This document shows, piece after piece, positions 28,503 through 36,617 of a stretch of DNA of 64,000 nucleotides. The stretch is from Antarcticibacterium sp. 1MA-6-2. Lineage in GTDB: Bacteria; Bacteroidota; Bacteroidia; Flavobacteriales; Flavobacteriaceae. Location: assembly GCF_021535135.1 (NCBI RefSeq), contig NZ_CP091036.1:2728001-2792000 (forward strand), given 5' to 3'. Both the position numbers and the translations under genes were made by a program. Positions within the stretch are counted from its first letter, which is position 1; each line of letters opens with the position of its first letter. The notes under the pieces are model-generated. The model was not told the DNA's origin. It was given only the letters and a program-made list of their open reading frames with translations, and made no database searches.

Positions 28503-29618
28503 TTATTTAATGAGATCTGCCAGCTCTTTACCCACAAGGCTGCCAATGGCAATACCCATACTAGCTAATCTCACTCCACAGAATATGTTTTCGGAAATTT
28601 GTTCTATAATAGGTTTTTTCTGCTTTCCCACTCCCATTATTCCGCTCCACCTTTGATCTATTTCAAAGGGTGTATCAGGAAGGATCGTTGTTCTTAACAG
28701 CTCTTCCAGGCGGTTTTGAATTAATTTTGTCTGTAACATTTTTACAGTTTCTTCGGCTTTAAAATCCAGATTTCTACCTCCACCAAAGAGAATACGGTCA
28801 TCAATATTTCTAAAATAGTAAAATCCCTTATCAAGGTGAAAAGTGCCTTTAATATGTAAATCTTTAATCGGTTTAGTAATTAGCACCTGCGCCCTGGCGG
28901 GTTTGACCTCTTTAATTCCTAACTGGGAGGAAAAACCATTGGTGGCAATTAATAATTTACTTATTGTGATGTTGAAATGATCTGTCTCGATTTCAACTTT
29001 TTTCCTCGTATCGGTAAAGGCTTCAACAGTAATATTATTAAGAATTCTTATACCTGCCGCGTGAGTTTTTTGAAGGAGTGCAGCCATCATTTGGCCAGTA
29101 TTTATTTGTGCCTCAAATGCGCTGTATATCAAATTCTTTTGTACATTTTTAAAACCGAAGGAATCGTTTTCTACAGAAAACACAGGCTTTTTAAAGATGG
29201 GAAAAAGCAGATTGTTTACGTAGTCCAGTTGAGATACACATTCCTCAAAAAGTTCCCTGTCTCCCGAAGTGAAAAGTTCATAACCACCGTAGGATTCATA
29301 GCCTAAGGTTTTATCTCCCAGGTTTTTTCTCAATAGCTCGAACCCTTTCACCCTTTTTCTTACCAATTGAACCACATCATCTTCAGAATGATTTCTAAGG
29401 TCCTCCAAAATTTCCGAAAGGCTTCCGTAACAGGCGAACCCGGCATTTTTTGTGCTCGCTCCATCGGGGAGCAGTCCTTTTTCCAATACCAATACCTTGG
29501 AGTCAGGATAACGCCGTTTTAGTTCTAAGGCAGTAGTGAGTCCTACAATGCCACTACCAACCACCGTAAAATCTATTTTAGAAAGCCAGGATTGCTGCTC
29601 CCAATAAGAAAAACTCAT
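28503..29618 (-). CDS. FAD-dependent oxidoreductase (D-amino-acid oxidase/GlpO-like)
   Basis: 371 residues. The Rossmann dinucleotide motif FTVVGSGIVGLTTALELKRR at residues about 17-36 is followed by VLVLEKGLLPDGASTKNAGF, typical of the DAO family. The C-terminus includes FGGGRNLDF and GVRLASMGIAIGSLVGKEL for FAD. Substrate is not evident; amines or amino acids are typical. It is first in a three-gene run with mtgA and the GreA-like gene. Confidence 0.85.
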   Translation of the reverse strand: MSFSYWEQQSWLSKIDFTVVGSGIVGLTTALELKRRYPDSKVLVLEKGLLPDGASTKNAGFACYGSLSEILEDLRNHSEDDVVQLVRKRVKGFELLRKNLGDKTLGYESYGGYELFTSGDRELFEECVSQLDYVNNLLFPIFKKPVFSVENDSFGFKNVQKNLIYSAFEAQINTGQMMAALLQKTHAAGIRILNNITVEAFTDTRKKVEIETDHFNITISKLLIATNGFSSQLGIKEVKPARAQVLITKPIKDLHIKGTFHLDKGFYYFRNIDDRILFGGGRNLDFKAEETVKMLQTKLIQNRLEELLRTTILPDTPFEIDQRWSGIMGVGKQKKPIIEQISENIFCGVRLASMGIAIGSLVGKELADLIK

Positions 29619-29693
29619 AAAATATTTTTTTCTGAAAGTACAGAATGTTTTGGAAAGTCAACAAGAGTAAATTTCCTTAAAATTTGAAACTAA

Positions 29694-29726
29694 AAACCTC
29701 ACAGGTTTTTAAAACCTGTGAGGTTT
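29694..29726. repeat. 33-base palindrome, copy 3
   Basis: AAACCTCACAGGTTTT pairs with AAAACCTGTGAGGTTT. It lies between the FAD oxidoreductase start and the accC stop. The core is identical to copies 1 and 2; only the outermost bases differ (A/T in place of G/C). Confidence 0.85.
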
Positions 29727-29745
29727 AAAATATGTTGATTGTCAC

Positions 29746-31099
29746 CTACTCTTCTTTAACGGGATCCATTTGCCAGGATTCCATGAACTTAGTAGTATAA
29801 TTCCCGTCCACATAGTCTGGGTGATCCATTAACTGCCTGTGAAACGGAATAGTTGTTTTAACTCCTTCTATTACAAATTCATCAAGAGCACGCTTCATCT
29901 TGTTAATTGCTTCCTCCCTGGTTTGAGCGGTAGTTATTAACTTTGCTATCATTGAATCGTAATTGGGCGGGATAGAATAACCACTGTAAACGTGAGTATC
30001 TATTCTCACTCCATGTCCTCCCGGAGCGTGAAGATTAGTAATCTTCCCGGGTGAAGGCCTGAAGCCGTGGTGTGGATCTTCTGCGTTAATTCGGCATTCT
30101 ATTGAGTGCAACTGAGGGAAATAGTTTTTACCTGAAATAGGCACCCCTGCAGCTACTAAAATTTGTTCTCTTATAAGGTCGTAATCTATTACCTGTTCGG
30201 TAATCGGATGTTCTACCTGGATACGGGTATTCATTTCCATAAAATAGAAATTTCGGTGTTTATCAACCAAAAATTCTACTGTTCCTGCACCTTCATATTT
30301 AATATATTCAGCTGCCTTAATTGCCGCTTCTCCCATTTGCTTCCTCAACTTATCTGTCATAAAAGGAGAAGGAGTTTCTTCGGTAAGTTTTTGGTGGCGA
30401 CGTTGTATGGAACAATCTCTCTCAGAAAGGTGACAGGCTTTTCCGGTACTATCTCCAACCACCTGAATTTCAATGTGGCGGGGTTCCAAAATAAGCTTTT
30501 CCATATACATCCCGTCATTTCCGAATGCAGCGCCTGCTTCCTGTCTTGCAGAATCCCAGGCAGCACGAAGATCTTCTTCTTTATGTACAGCTCGCATTCC
30601 TTTTCCTCCACCACTAAGCAGTGGCTTTAAGCATTACGGGAAAGCCCATTCCTTTCGCGGTTTTAAGACATTCATCGTAATCCTTCAAAATACCATCTGA
30701 CCCCGGAATACATGGAACTCCTGCAGCAATCATAGTCGCACGGGCAGAAGCTTTGTCTCCCATTTTGTCAATCATTTCGGGACTGGCGCCTATAAATTTT
30801 ATTTTGTGTTCCTGGCAAATTCTGGAGAACTTCGCGTTTTCAGATAAAAAACCATAACCGGGATGTATAGCATCTGCATTGGTAATCTCGGCAGCTGCAA
30901 TAATATTTGAAATTTTTAAATAAGATAAATTACTAGGAGGAGGACCAATACAAACTGCTTCATCGGCAAATCTTACGTGCAAACTTTCTGCATCTGCAGT
31001 AGAATAAACTGCAACGGTCTTTATTCCCATCTCTCTACATGTCCTAATAACACGTAAAGCAATCTCTCCTCTGTTGGCAATTAATATTTTTTTAAACAT
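29746..31099 (-). CDS. accC: acetyl-CoA carboxylase biotin carboxylase subunit, one frameshift
   Basis: Corrected length is 450 residues. AccC carboxylates biotin on AccB using ATP and bicarbonate, the first step of fatty-acid synthesis. Motifs are [20 protein letters not shown] at the start, the ATP-grasp loop KATAGGGGKGMR (after repair), [14 protein letters not shown] and ECRINAEDP. The frame breaks at 30613-30619. The minus strand reads GCTTAGT where GCCGGT restores the glycine-rich ATP loop. An essential enzyme cut exactly in its ATP loop argues for an assembly error. accB lies 59 bases upstream. Confidence 0.95.
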
Positions 31100-31158
31100 A
31101 TACCTGTGTTTTTTCTACTAATGCGGTATTAATTAATTTTCCTGAAGAAAGAAGTTTC

Positions 31159-31665
31159 TTAAGACGGGTCTACTATAAATAAAGGCTGGTCAAATTCAAC
31201 CGGGGAAGAGTCATCTACAATAACTTTTACAATTTTACCAGAGACTTCACTTTCTATTTCATTAAAAAGTTTCATTGCCTCAATAACACAAAGTACATCT
31301 CCTTCCTTAACAGTATCACCTACTTCTACAAAAGCAGCCTTGTCTGGAGAAGGTTTTCTATAAAATGTACCTATTATTGGAGATTTGACTGTAACATATT
31401 TAGGATTATCTTCTGAAGGTGTTTGAGATTTTTCTAAAGAAGAAGAGCTTTCCTGAGATGGAGCGGGTGCCTGTTGTTGCTGTTGCTGCATTGGTTGCTG
31501 CTGGATAGACTGTCCACCCATTGGCAACTGTTGAATATAGGTAGGTTCTCTTTCTTCTCCTCCTGTCTTAATGGTGATCTTTATATCATCCATTTCGAGC
31601 TTTACCTCACTGGCCCCGGATTTTGCTACAAATTTGATTAAATTCTGAATTTCTTTTAAATCCAT
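31159..31665 (-). CDS. accB: acetyl-CoA carboxylase biotin carboxyl carrier protein
   Basis: 168 residues. The C-terminal biotinyl domain has the modification site in CVIEAMKLFNEIESE (Lys of EAMKL). The N-terminus MDLKEIQNLIKFVAKSGASE and a Q/P/S-rich linker at residues about 45-85, including a run of glutamines, are typical. It sits between fabH and accC in one operon. Confidence 0.96.
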   Translation of the reverse strand: MDLKEIQNLIKFVAKSGASEVKLEMDDIKITIKTGGEEREPTYIQQLPMGGQSIQQQPMQQQQQQAPAPSQESSSSLEKSQTPSEDNPKYVTVKSPIIGTFYRKPSPDKAAFVEVGDTVKEGDVLCVIEAMKLFNEIESEVSGKIVKVIVDDSSPVEFDQPLFIVDPS

Positions 31666-31680
31666 AATATTGTGTGTTGG

Positions 31681-32681
31681 TTAATTAGAATTGTAAGCCC
31701 ATTTCAAATAGATAGAACCCCAAGTGAATCCTCCTCCGAAAGTGGCAAATACTATATTATCTCCTTTTTTGAATTTATTTTCGTAATCGCTTAATAGTAA
31801 AGGCAATGTAGCTGAAGTAGTATTACCATACCTTTCAATGTTCATAAGAACTTTTTCATCCTCCAGGTTCATCCTGTTGGCGGTGGCCCTCACAATTCTT
31901 TGATTAGCCTGATGTGCAACCAGCCAGTTAACATCTTCATTAGTAAGTTCATTGCGCTTCATAATAAGCTCACTTACTTCAGCCATATTCGAGACAGCAA
32001 ATTTGAATACGGTTTTCCCGTCCTGCTGCACATAATGTAAATTTTTGGCGACCGTAATTTCAGAAGGTGGCATAAGTGATCCACCTAGGCTTCAATTTTT
32101 AATGAATCACGACCTACACCGTCACTCCTAAGATATTCATCCTGAAGTCCAAGTCCTTCGTCATTAGATTCAAACAAAACTGCCCCCGCACCATCTCCAA
32201 AGATGATACAGGTAGTCCTGTCAGTATAATCAATTATTGAAGACATTTTATCGGCACCTATTAAAAGTACCTTTTTGTAGCGGCCGGATTCTATGTATGC
32301 AGCTGCGGTAGACATCCCGTAAAGAAATCCCGAACAGGCTGCCTGCAGGTCGTAAGCAAAGGCATTTGTCGCTCCTATTTGTGTTGCTACATAAACAGCC
32401 GTGGCTGCCACAGGAAGATCCGGACTTACAGTTGCCAAAAGGACAAGATCAATTTCCTGGGGATCCAATCCCGATTTTTCAATAAGATTTTCAGCTGCTT
32501 TAATGGCAAGAAAAGAGGTTCCTTTTGAGGGATCTTTTAAAATCCGACGTTCTTTGATTCCAGTGCGTGACGTAATCCATTCATCATTGGTATCAACCAT
32601 TTTTTCCAGCATCTGGTTAGTCAATACATCGTCGGGAACGTAGGCACCTACAGCGGTAATGGCTGCTGTGTTTTTATTCAT
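31681..32681 (-). CDS. fabH: beta-ketoacyl-ACP synthase III, one frameshift
   Basis: Corrected length is 332 residues. FabH condenses acetyl-CoA with malonyl-ACP to start fatty-acid chains. Catalytic Cys lies in YDLQAACSGFLYGM (near residue 113), His in LVAHQANQRIV and Asn in IERYGNTTSATLP. The frame breaks at 32083-32090. The minus strand reads GCCTAGGT; GCCGGT gives LKIEAGGSLMPP. The gap of 15 bases to accB indicates an operon. Confidence 0.95.
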
Positions 32682-32805
32682 AAATTAAGAATTTTATCCA
32701 CCAAGCAAGAGAGAAGCACATCACTTAGATTAAGAAATGTACTAAAATTTCTGCGAAATGGGGTGCAAATTAAGGCGTTTTTAGCACTTATTCAACTTAA
32801 AACAA

Positions 32806-32828
32806 AAAACTCCCACGAGGTGAGAGTT
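32806..32828 (-). terminator. hairpin between rpmF and fabH
   Basis: On the minus strand AAACTCTCAC and GTGGGAGTTT form a stem around a 3-base loop, then TTTTGTTTT follows. It could end rpmF transcripts or attenuate readthrough into fabH, which begins 125 bases later. Confidence 0.65.
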
Positions 32829-32852
32829 TGTTTAAATTCAAAGCTCTATTAA

Positions 32853-33050
32853 TTAAGCTTCTACTTCTTCTGTATTGTCTATTAAAACCTGACCACGGTA
32901 ATATAGTTTACCTTCATGCCAGTGAGCTCTGTGATACAAATGCGCTTCACCAGTGGTAGGATCTTTTGCAATTTGTGGAACAGAAGCTTTATAATGAGTC
33001 CTTCTTTTGTCTCTTCTGGTTTTGGAGGTTTTTCTTTTAGGATGTGCCAT
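32853..33050 (-). CDS. rpmF: 50S ribosomal protein L32
   Basis: 65 residues beginning [20 protein letters not shown], the basic L32 signature, followed by the middle segment [17 protein letters not shown]. The zinc-type cysteines found in some L32 proteins are absent, as in other Bacteroidota. It follows the DUF177 gene by 9 bases, the conserved DUF177-rpmF pairing. Confidence 0.97.
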   Translation of the reverse strand: MAHPKRKTSKTRRDKRRTHYKASVPQIAKDPTTGEAHLYHRAHWHEGKLYYRGQVLIDNTEEVEA

Positions 33051-33059
33051 TGCTACGTA

Positions 33060-33608
33060 TTATTTATCGTTTAATAAGTTTTTTAATTTATTCCATCGAG
33101 GATCTATATCTTCCTCACTTTCTAATTCGTCTAATTCCCGTTCTTCTTTAGGGCTTAGTTCTTCCAGTTTTTCAAGTACATCAGATTTTAAAGTACCGTC
33201 TAATACTCCCGGGTGTACCCTTTTCAAGGGAACAGAAAGCACAATTAATTCATAAATGTATTGAGCTACATTTATTTGATACTCCCCGTGTGGTAATATT
33301 AGCAATTCCTCACTATCCTCATTAAGTTCATCTCCAAACTTCACTACAAGCCTTAAGTCTCCTTCTACAGATTGATCATAAGGCTCATTTGTGAGATCAC
33401 AGTTAACATTTACAACTCCCGAAGCCGTAAAAGTTAGTTCAAGCATCGTTGGTTTTTTTTCAAAAACCAATTTCACCTCAACATCTGCATCATTAAAATC
33501 ATCATACTCAAAATGCTCAAAGAACTCTTTATTCACCTGGTACTCAAACCCGTGATTGCCTTGTTTCAATCCCACAAAAGGAATTGTAAACGCTGCTAGT
33601 TTCCTCAT
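33060..33608 (-). CDS. DUF177 (YceD) family protein
   Basis: 182 residues from ATG 33608 (MRKLAAFTIPFVGLKQGNHG). The longer frame to 33656 adds an atypical basic N-terminus. The conserved YceD core LTFTASGVVNVNCDLTNEPY precedes an acidic C-terminus (SPKEERELDELESEEDIDPR) ending in WNKLKNLL. The family accompanies rpmF and is implicated in 23S rRNA accumulation and ribosome assembly. The two-Cys pattern is partial here. Confidence 0.88.
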   Translation of the reverse strand: MRKLAAFTIPFVGLKQGNHGFEYQVNKEFFEHFEYDDFNDADVEVKLVFEKKPTMLELTFTASGVVNVNCDLTNEPYDQSVEGDLRLVVKFGDELNEDSEELLILPHGEYQINVAQYIYELIVLSVPLKRVHPGVLDGTLKSDVLEKLEELSPKEERELDELESEEDIDPRWNKLKNLLNDK

Positions 33609-33704
33609 AACATCTTCTTTTTCAAGGGCCCGCCCTTCTCGGAAAGGCAGGCGCAAAGATATAAAAATCTTATGAAACCAACTTCCTTATAAACAATTTT
33701 TTGT

Positions 33705-34751
33705 TTATATCTTTTTGTTCTGTTTTTTGAGAGGGTTTTTGGTAAGTTTCTTATACTCCCTGCGGGTTTTATATATGTCTATAGCCTTAAATACAGCCTC
33801 CTTAAAACTGTTAATATTTGCAATGTTCTTCCCCGCTATTTCGAATGCGGTTCCGTGATCGGGAGAAGTTCGCACTTTTCGTAATCCTGCAGTGTAATTT
33901 ACTCCTTCCCCAAAAGATAATGTCTTAAAAGGAATGAGACCCTGGTCATGATAAGAAGCAACTATCGCATCAAAATTCTGATGATTCTTGGTTCCAAAAA
34001 AGCTGTCAGCAGCAAATGGGCCGTATACAAGCTTTCCTTTGTCGCGAATTTTTTGAAGAGTAGGCTTTAATATTTCCTCATCTTCCTTTCCTATTAATCC
34101 GTTATCACCGCTATGCGGATTTATTCCCAGCACTGCAATTTTGGGCGCAGAGATCCTGAAGTCCTGTTGCAGTGTTCTATATATTGTCTCAATCTTTTTT
34201 TCTATGAGCTTTGGTGTTATAACATTTGCAATATCCTTTAAAGCAACATGATCTGTCAACAAACCTACTTTAAGATTATCGGTAATCATAAACATAAGAC
34301 TGTCGCCCTGGAGTTCCCTGGCCAGATAATCTGTATGCCCGGGAAACTTAAAATCTTCAGACTGGATAGTGTTTTTATTTATAGGGGCGGTGACCAGCAC
34401 ATCAATTTCATCATTCTTTAACGCCCTGGTAGCAGCCTCAAGTGATTTAAAGGCATACTTCCCAATAGCCGGATCTTCTGCTCCAAAACTTATATTCACA
34501 TTCTCTTTCCATACATTTAAAACATTGATCTTTCCTTCAATAATCTGGGAGATATCATCAATCCCGTGAATATTAATTTCCAGGTCAAAATGTTTTTTCA
34601 GGAAGCTTACTGTCTTTACTGAAGCAAATATTACAGGGGTACAAAAGTCAAGCATCCTGGCGTCGTCAAAGGTTTTTAAGACGATCTCTCCTCCTATACC
34701 ATTTAGATCTCCAATGCTTACCCCCAGCTTTACTTTTTGAGCAGACTTCAT
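33705..34751 (-). CDS. pdxA: 4-hydroxythreonine-4-phosphate dehydrogenase
   Basis: 348 residues. PdxA oxidises 4-hydroxythreonine-4-phosphate in pyridoxal phosphate synthesis, using NAD and a divalent metal. Family segments are VGVSIGDLNGIGGEIVLK (as KLGVSIGDLNGIGGEI), FPGHTDYLA, VLGINPHSGDNGLIG, ASYHDQGLIPFKTLSFG and RTSPDHGTAFEIAGK, with metal-binding histidines. It is first in the minus-strand cluster and divergent from ribE (59 bases apart). Confidence 0.96.
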   Translation of the reverse strand: MKSAQKVKLGVSIGDLNGIGGEIVLKTFDDARMLDFCTPVIFASVKTVSFLKKHFDLEINIHGIDDISQIIEGKINVLNVWKENVNISFGAEDPAIGKYAFKSLEAATRALKNDEIDVLVTAPINKNTIQSEDFKFPGHTDYLARELQGDSLMFMITDNLKVGLLTDHVALKDIANVITPKLIEKKIETIYRTLQQDFRISAPKIAVLGINPHSGDNGLIGKEDEEILKPTLQKIRDKGKLVYGPFAADSFFGTKNHQNFDAIVASYHDQGLIPFKTLSFGEGVNYTAGLRKVRTSPDHGTAFEIAGKNIANINSFKEAVFKAIDIYKTRREYKKLTKNPLKKQNKKI

Positions 34752-34809
34752 ACCTTATCCCCTTTTTTATTCTATTTTTACCACACAAATGTAAGAATAA
34801 TCTACGACC

Positions 34810-35397
34810 ATGTTTACTGGAATTGTTGAGGAACTAGGAGAGGTAATAAAATTAGTAGGGGAAAAGGGAAATCTTCACATTACTGTGGCTGCCCGAATGA
34901 CGCCGGAACTAAAAATTGACCAAAGTGTAGCTCATAATGGGGTGTGCCTTACCGTGGTAAATGTAGAAGGGCAGAGTTATACTGTTACTGCAATAAATGA
35001 GACTCTTGAAAAGACTAATCTTGGGATGCTTAAGGAGGGGGATTTGGTGAACCTTGAAAGGGGAATGCAATTAGGAGCAAGACTGGACGGCCATATTGTT
35101 CAGGGACATGTGGATCAAATCGGAATTTGTAAAAGTGTAAGACAGGAAGAAGGTAGCTGGATCTATACTTTTGAATACGACCCCACCCGCAATAACATTA
35201 CAATTGAAAAAGGTTCTATAACGGTAAACGGGGTAAGCCTTACGGTCATTAATTCCAAAAAGAGTGAATTTAGTGTGGCTATCATTCCCTATACCTACGA
35301 CAATACAAGCTTTCAAAATCTCCGGGAAGGAGCAACGGTCAATCTAGAATTTGATGTGATTGGTAAATATGTGAAGAGGCTAACAGAACTAAAATAA
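34810..35397 (+). CDS. ribE: riboflavin synthase, alpha subunit
   Basis: 195 residues. It dismutates two 6,7-dimethyl-8-ribityllumazine to riboflavin. Two tandem lumazine-binding repeats are seen: MFTGIVEELGEVIKL with NGVCLTVVNV in the first half, and GHIVQGHVDQIG with VNGVSLTVINS in the second half. Start at ATG 34810. Standing alone on the + strand. Confidence 0.95.
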   Translation: MFTGIVEELGEVIKLVGEKGNLHITVAARMTPELKIDQSVAHNGVCLTVVNVEGQSYTVTAINETLEKTNLGMLKEGDLVNLERGMQLGARLDGHIVQGHVDQIGICKSVRQEEGSWIYTFEYDPTRNNITIEKGSITVNGVSLTVINSKKSEFSVAIIPYTYDNTSFQNLREGATVNLEFDVIGKYVKRLTELK

Positions 35398-35510
35398 ATT
35401 CCCTTGTTCTTAGTTACAAAATTCCTGCAAATAAATGTTCGCCAGAATCTTTTTAAATAATACAAGGTCAGGAGTTGTACTGAGTAGATTTTCAGACTCC
35501 GGCATTGTAT

Positions 35511-35789
35511 TTAGTTCTCTTGAAAAAATTTCTTACCTGAAGAAGCAAAAAACCAGACTCCCAGCCCCAGACCTGCAATGAGAAGAAAACTTAAGTTGGA
35601 ATCTATAGGAACAACCAAACCAGGTGGTGGCGGGTTAGGACCACCACAACTTCCTCTTGGAAGGCAAGTATGGTTTGCACCACAAGGCACTTCTCCCGGA
35701 GGGCAAGGTCTTGCCTGTCCAAAAGTATTGTAGCTCATTGTGAACAACAAAACAACTACAGGTATAATATGCCTTAATTTAAGTTTCAT
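35511..35789 (-). CDS. small secreted Cys/Pro-rich protein with PID-CTERM-like sorting tail
   Basis: 92 residues. Residues 1-25 form a signal peptide (ending NTFGQA). The mature part is short, with five Cys (CPPGEVPCGANHTCLPRGSC) and a proline-rich stretch. The tail VVPIDSNLSFLLIAGLGLG plus WFFASSGKK has the layout of the Bacteroidetes PID-CTERM signal: PID, a hydrophobic helix, then basic residues. Such tails are thought to be cleaved and anchored by an exosortase-like system. Function unknown; likely a processed surface peptide. Nothing else is seen in 35398-36017. Confidence 0.8.
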   Translation of the reverse strand: MKLKLRHIIPVVVLLFTMSYNTFGQARPCPPGEVPCGANHTCLPRGSCGGPNPPPPGLVVPIDSNLSFLLIAGLGLGVWFFASSGKKFFQEN

Positions 35790-36017
35790 ACAGATATTGG
35801 GTATAACAAACCTATTTCAAAATTAAAGACTTTCCATCATTTTTTCGATCTAACGGGTATATACTCGTTGAAAAGCAGAAAAGAGCGATTTCAGCATTTA
35901 GTATCCAAAAATAGTTTTTATTCCGGAATGCAATACAGGTAAAATTTACCTAATCAGAAGTTTATATTCCATACCATTGTCCCTTAATCATTTAATCTTT
36001 TTAATTACACTTCCCTT

Positions 36018-36404
36018 TTAGCTTCTGCCCCTCAGGATCGATTTCCTATAAGTCTCAATTATTAAAATCGCACCAACTCCTGCAGTATATGCAAATATAT
36101 CCCACCATTCAAATTGTGTGCCCAATACTGTTGCCCATACGGCATTTCTCTCCACATTGAGAATTCTGACGATTTTAATGTATTGCAGGATTTCCACCAG
36201 ATAAGAAAATAAAAGAACCAGAAGGACAGCCCGGCCGACAGAGATTTGAAGGAAACTTTTTACAAAGCAATACAGGAGCATTATCACAAGGAAATCTCCC
36301 GCGTAAGGTCGAATAAATCTATCTCTCACGAATAAAGCAATAGAAATTTCTAAAAAAAAGAGAAGTACAAATAGGAAAAAGTATTTCTTGTTAAAGGTTA
36401 GCAT
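36018..36404 (-). CDS. DUF2809 domain membrane protein
   Basis: 128 residues with four hydrophobic helices (FLFVLLFFLEISIALFV, FLVIMLLYCFV, AVLLVLLFSYLVEIL, IFAYTAGVGAILIIE). The motif FIRPYAGDFLVI and GTQFEWWDIFAY match DUF2809 (YjgA-type) proteins. Function unknown. Confidence 0.82.
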   Translation of the reverse strand: MLTFNKKYFFLFVLLFFLEISIALFVRDRFIRPYAGDFLVIMLLYCFVKSFLQISVGRAVLLVLLFSYLVEILQYIKIVRILNVERNAVWATVLGTQFEWWDIFAYTAGVGAILIIETYRKSILRGRS

Positions 36405-36617
36405 TTACAAAGCTATTGTTTTACAAGTTTACATTATAATAAGTTTCCTTTAAAAACAGATGCCCTTCCTCCATTAAAGAAAAGAATAATCTTCTATTAA
36501 AAATCTATTCACTTCCCCGAAATAAAAATAGATTTTGTAACATCTTCTGCAGAAATTTGTCAAATTACTAAAACACAATTCTTTATATTTATTCATCTTA
36601 AAACTAAAAACAATCAA

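Noticed and set aside
15559..29726. CRISPR array
   Set aside because: The three palindromes are kilobases apart with no regular spacers and no cas genes in the window.
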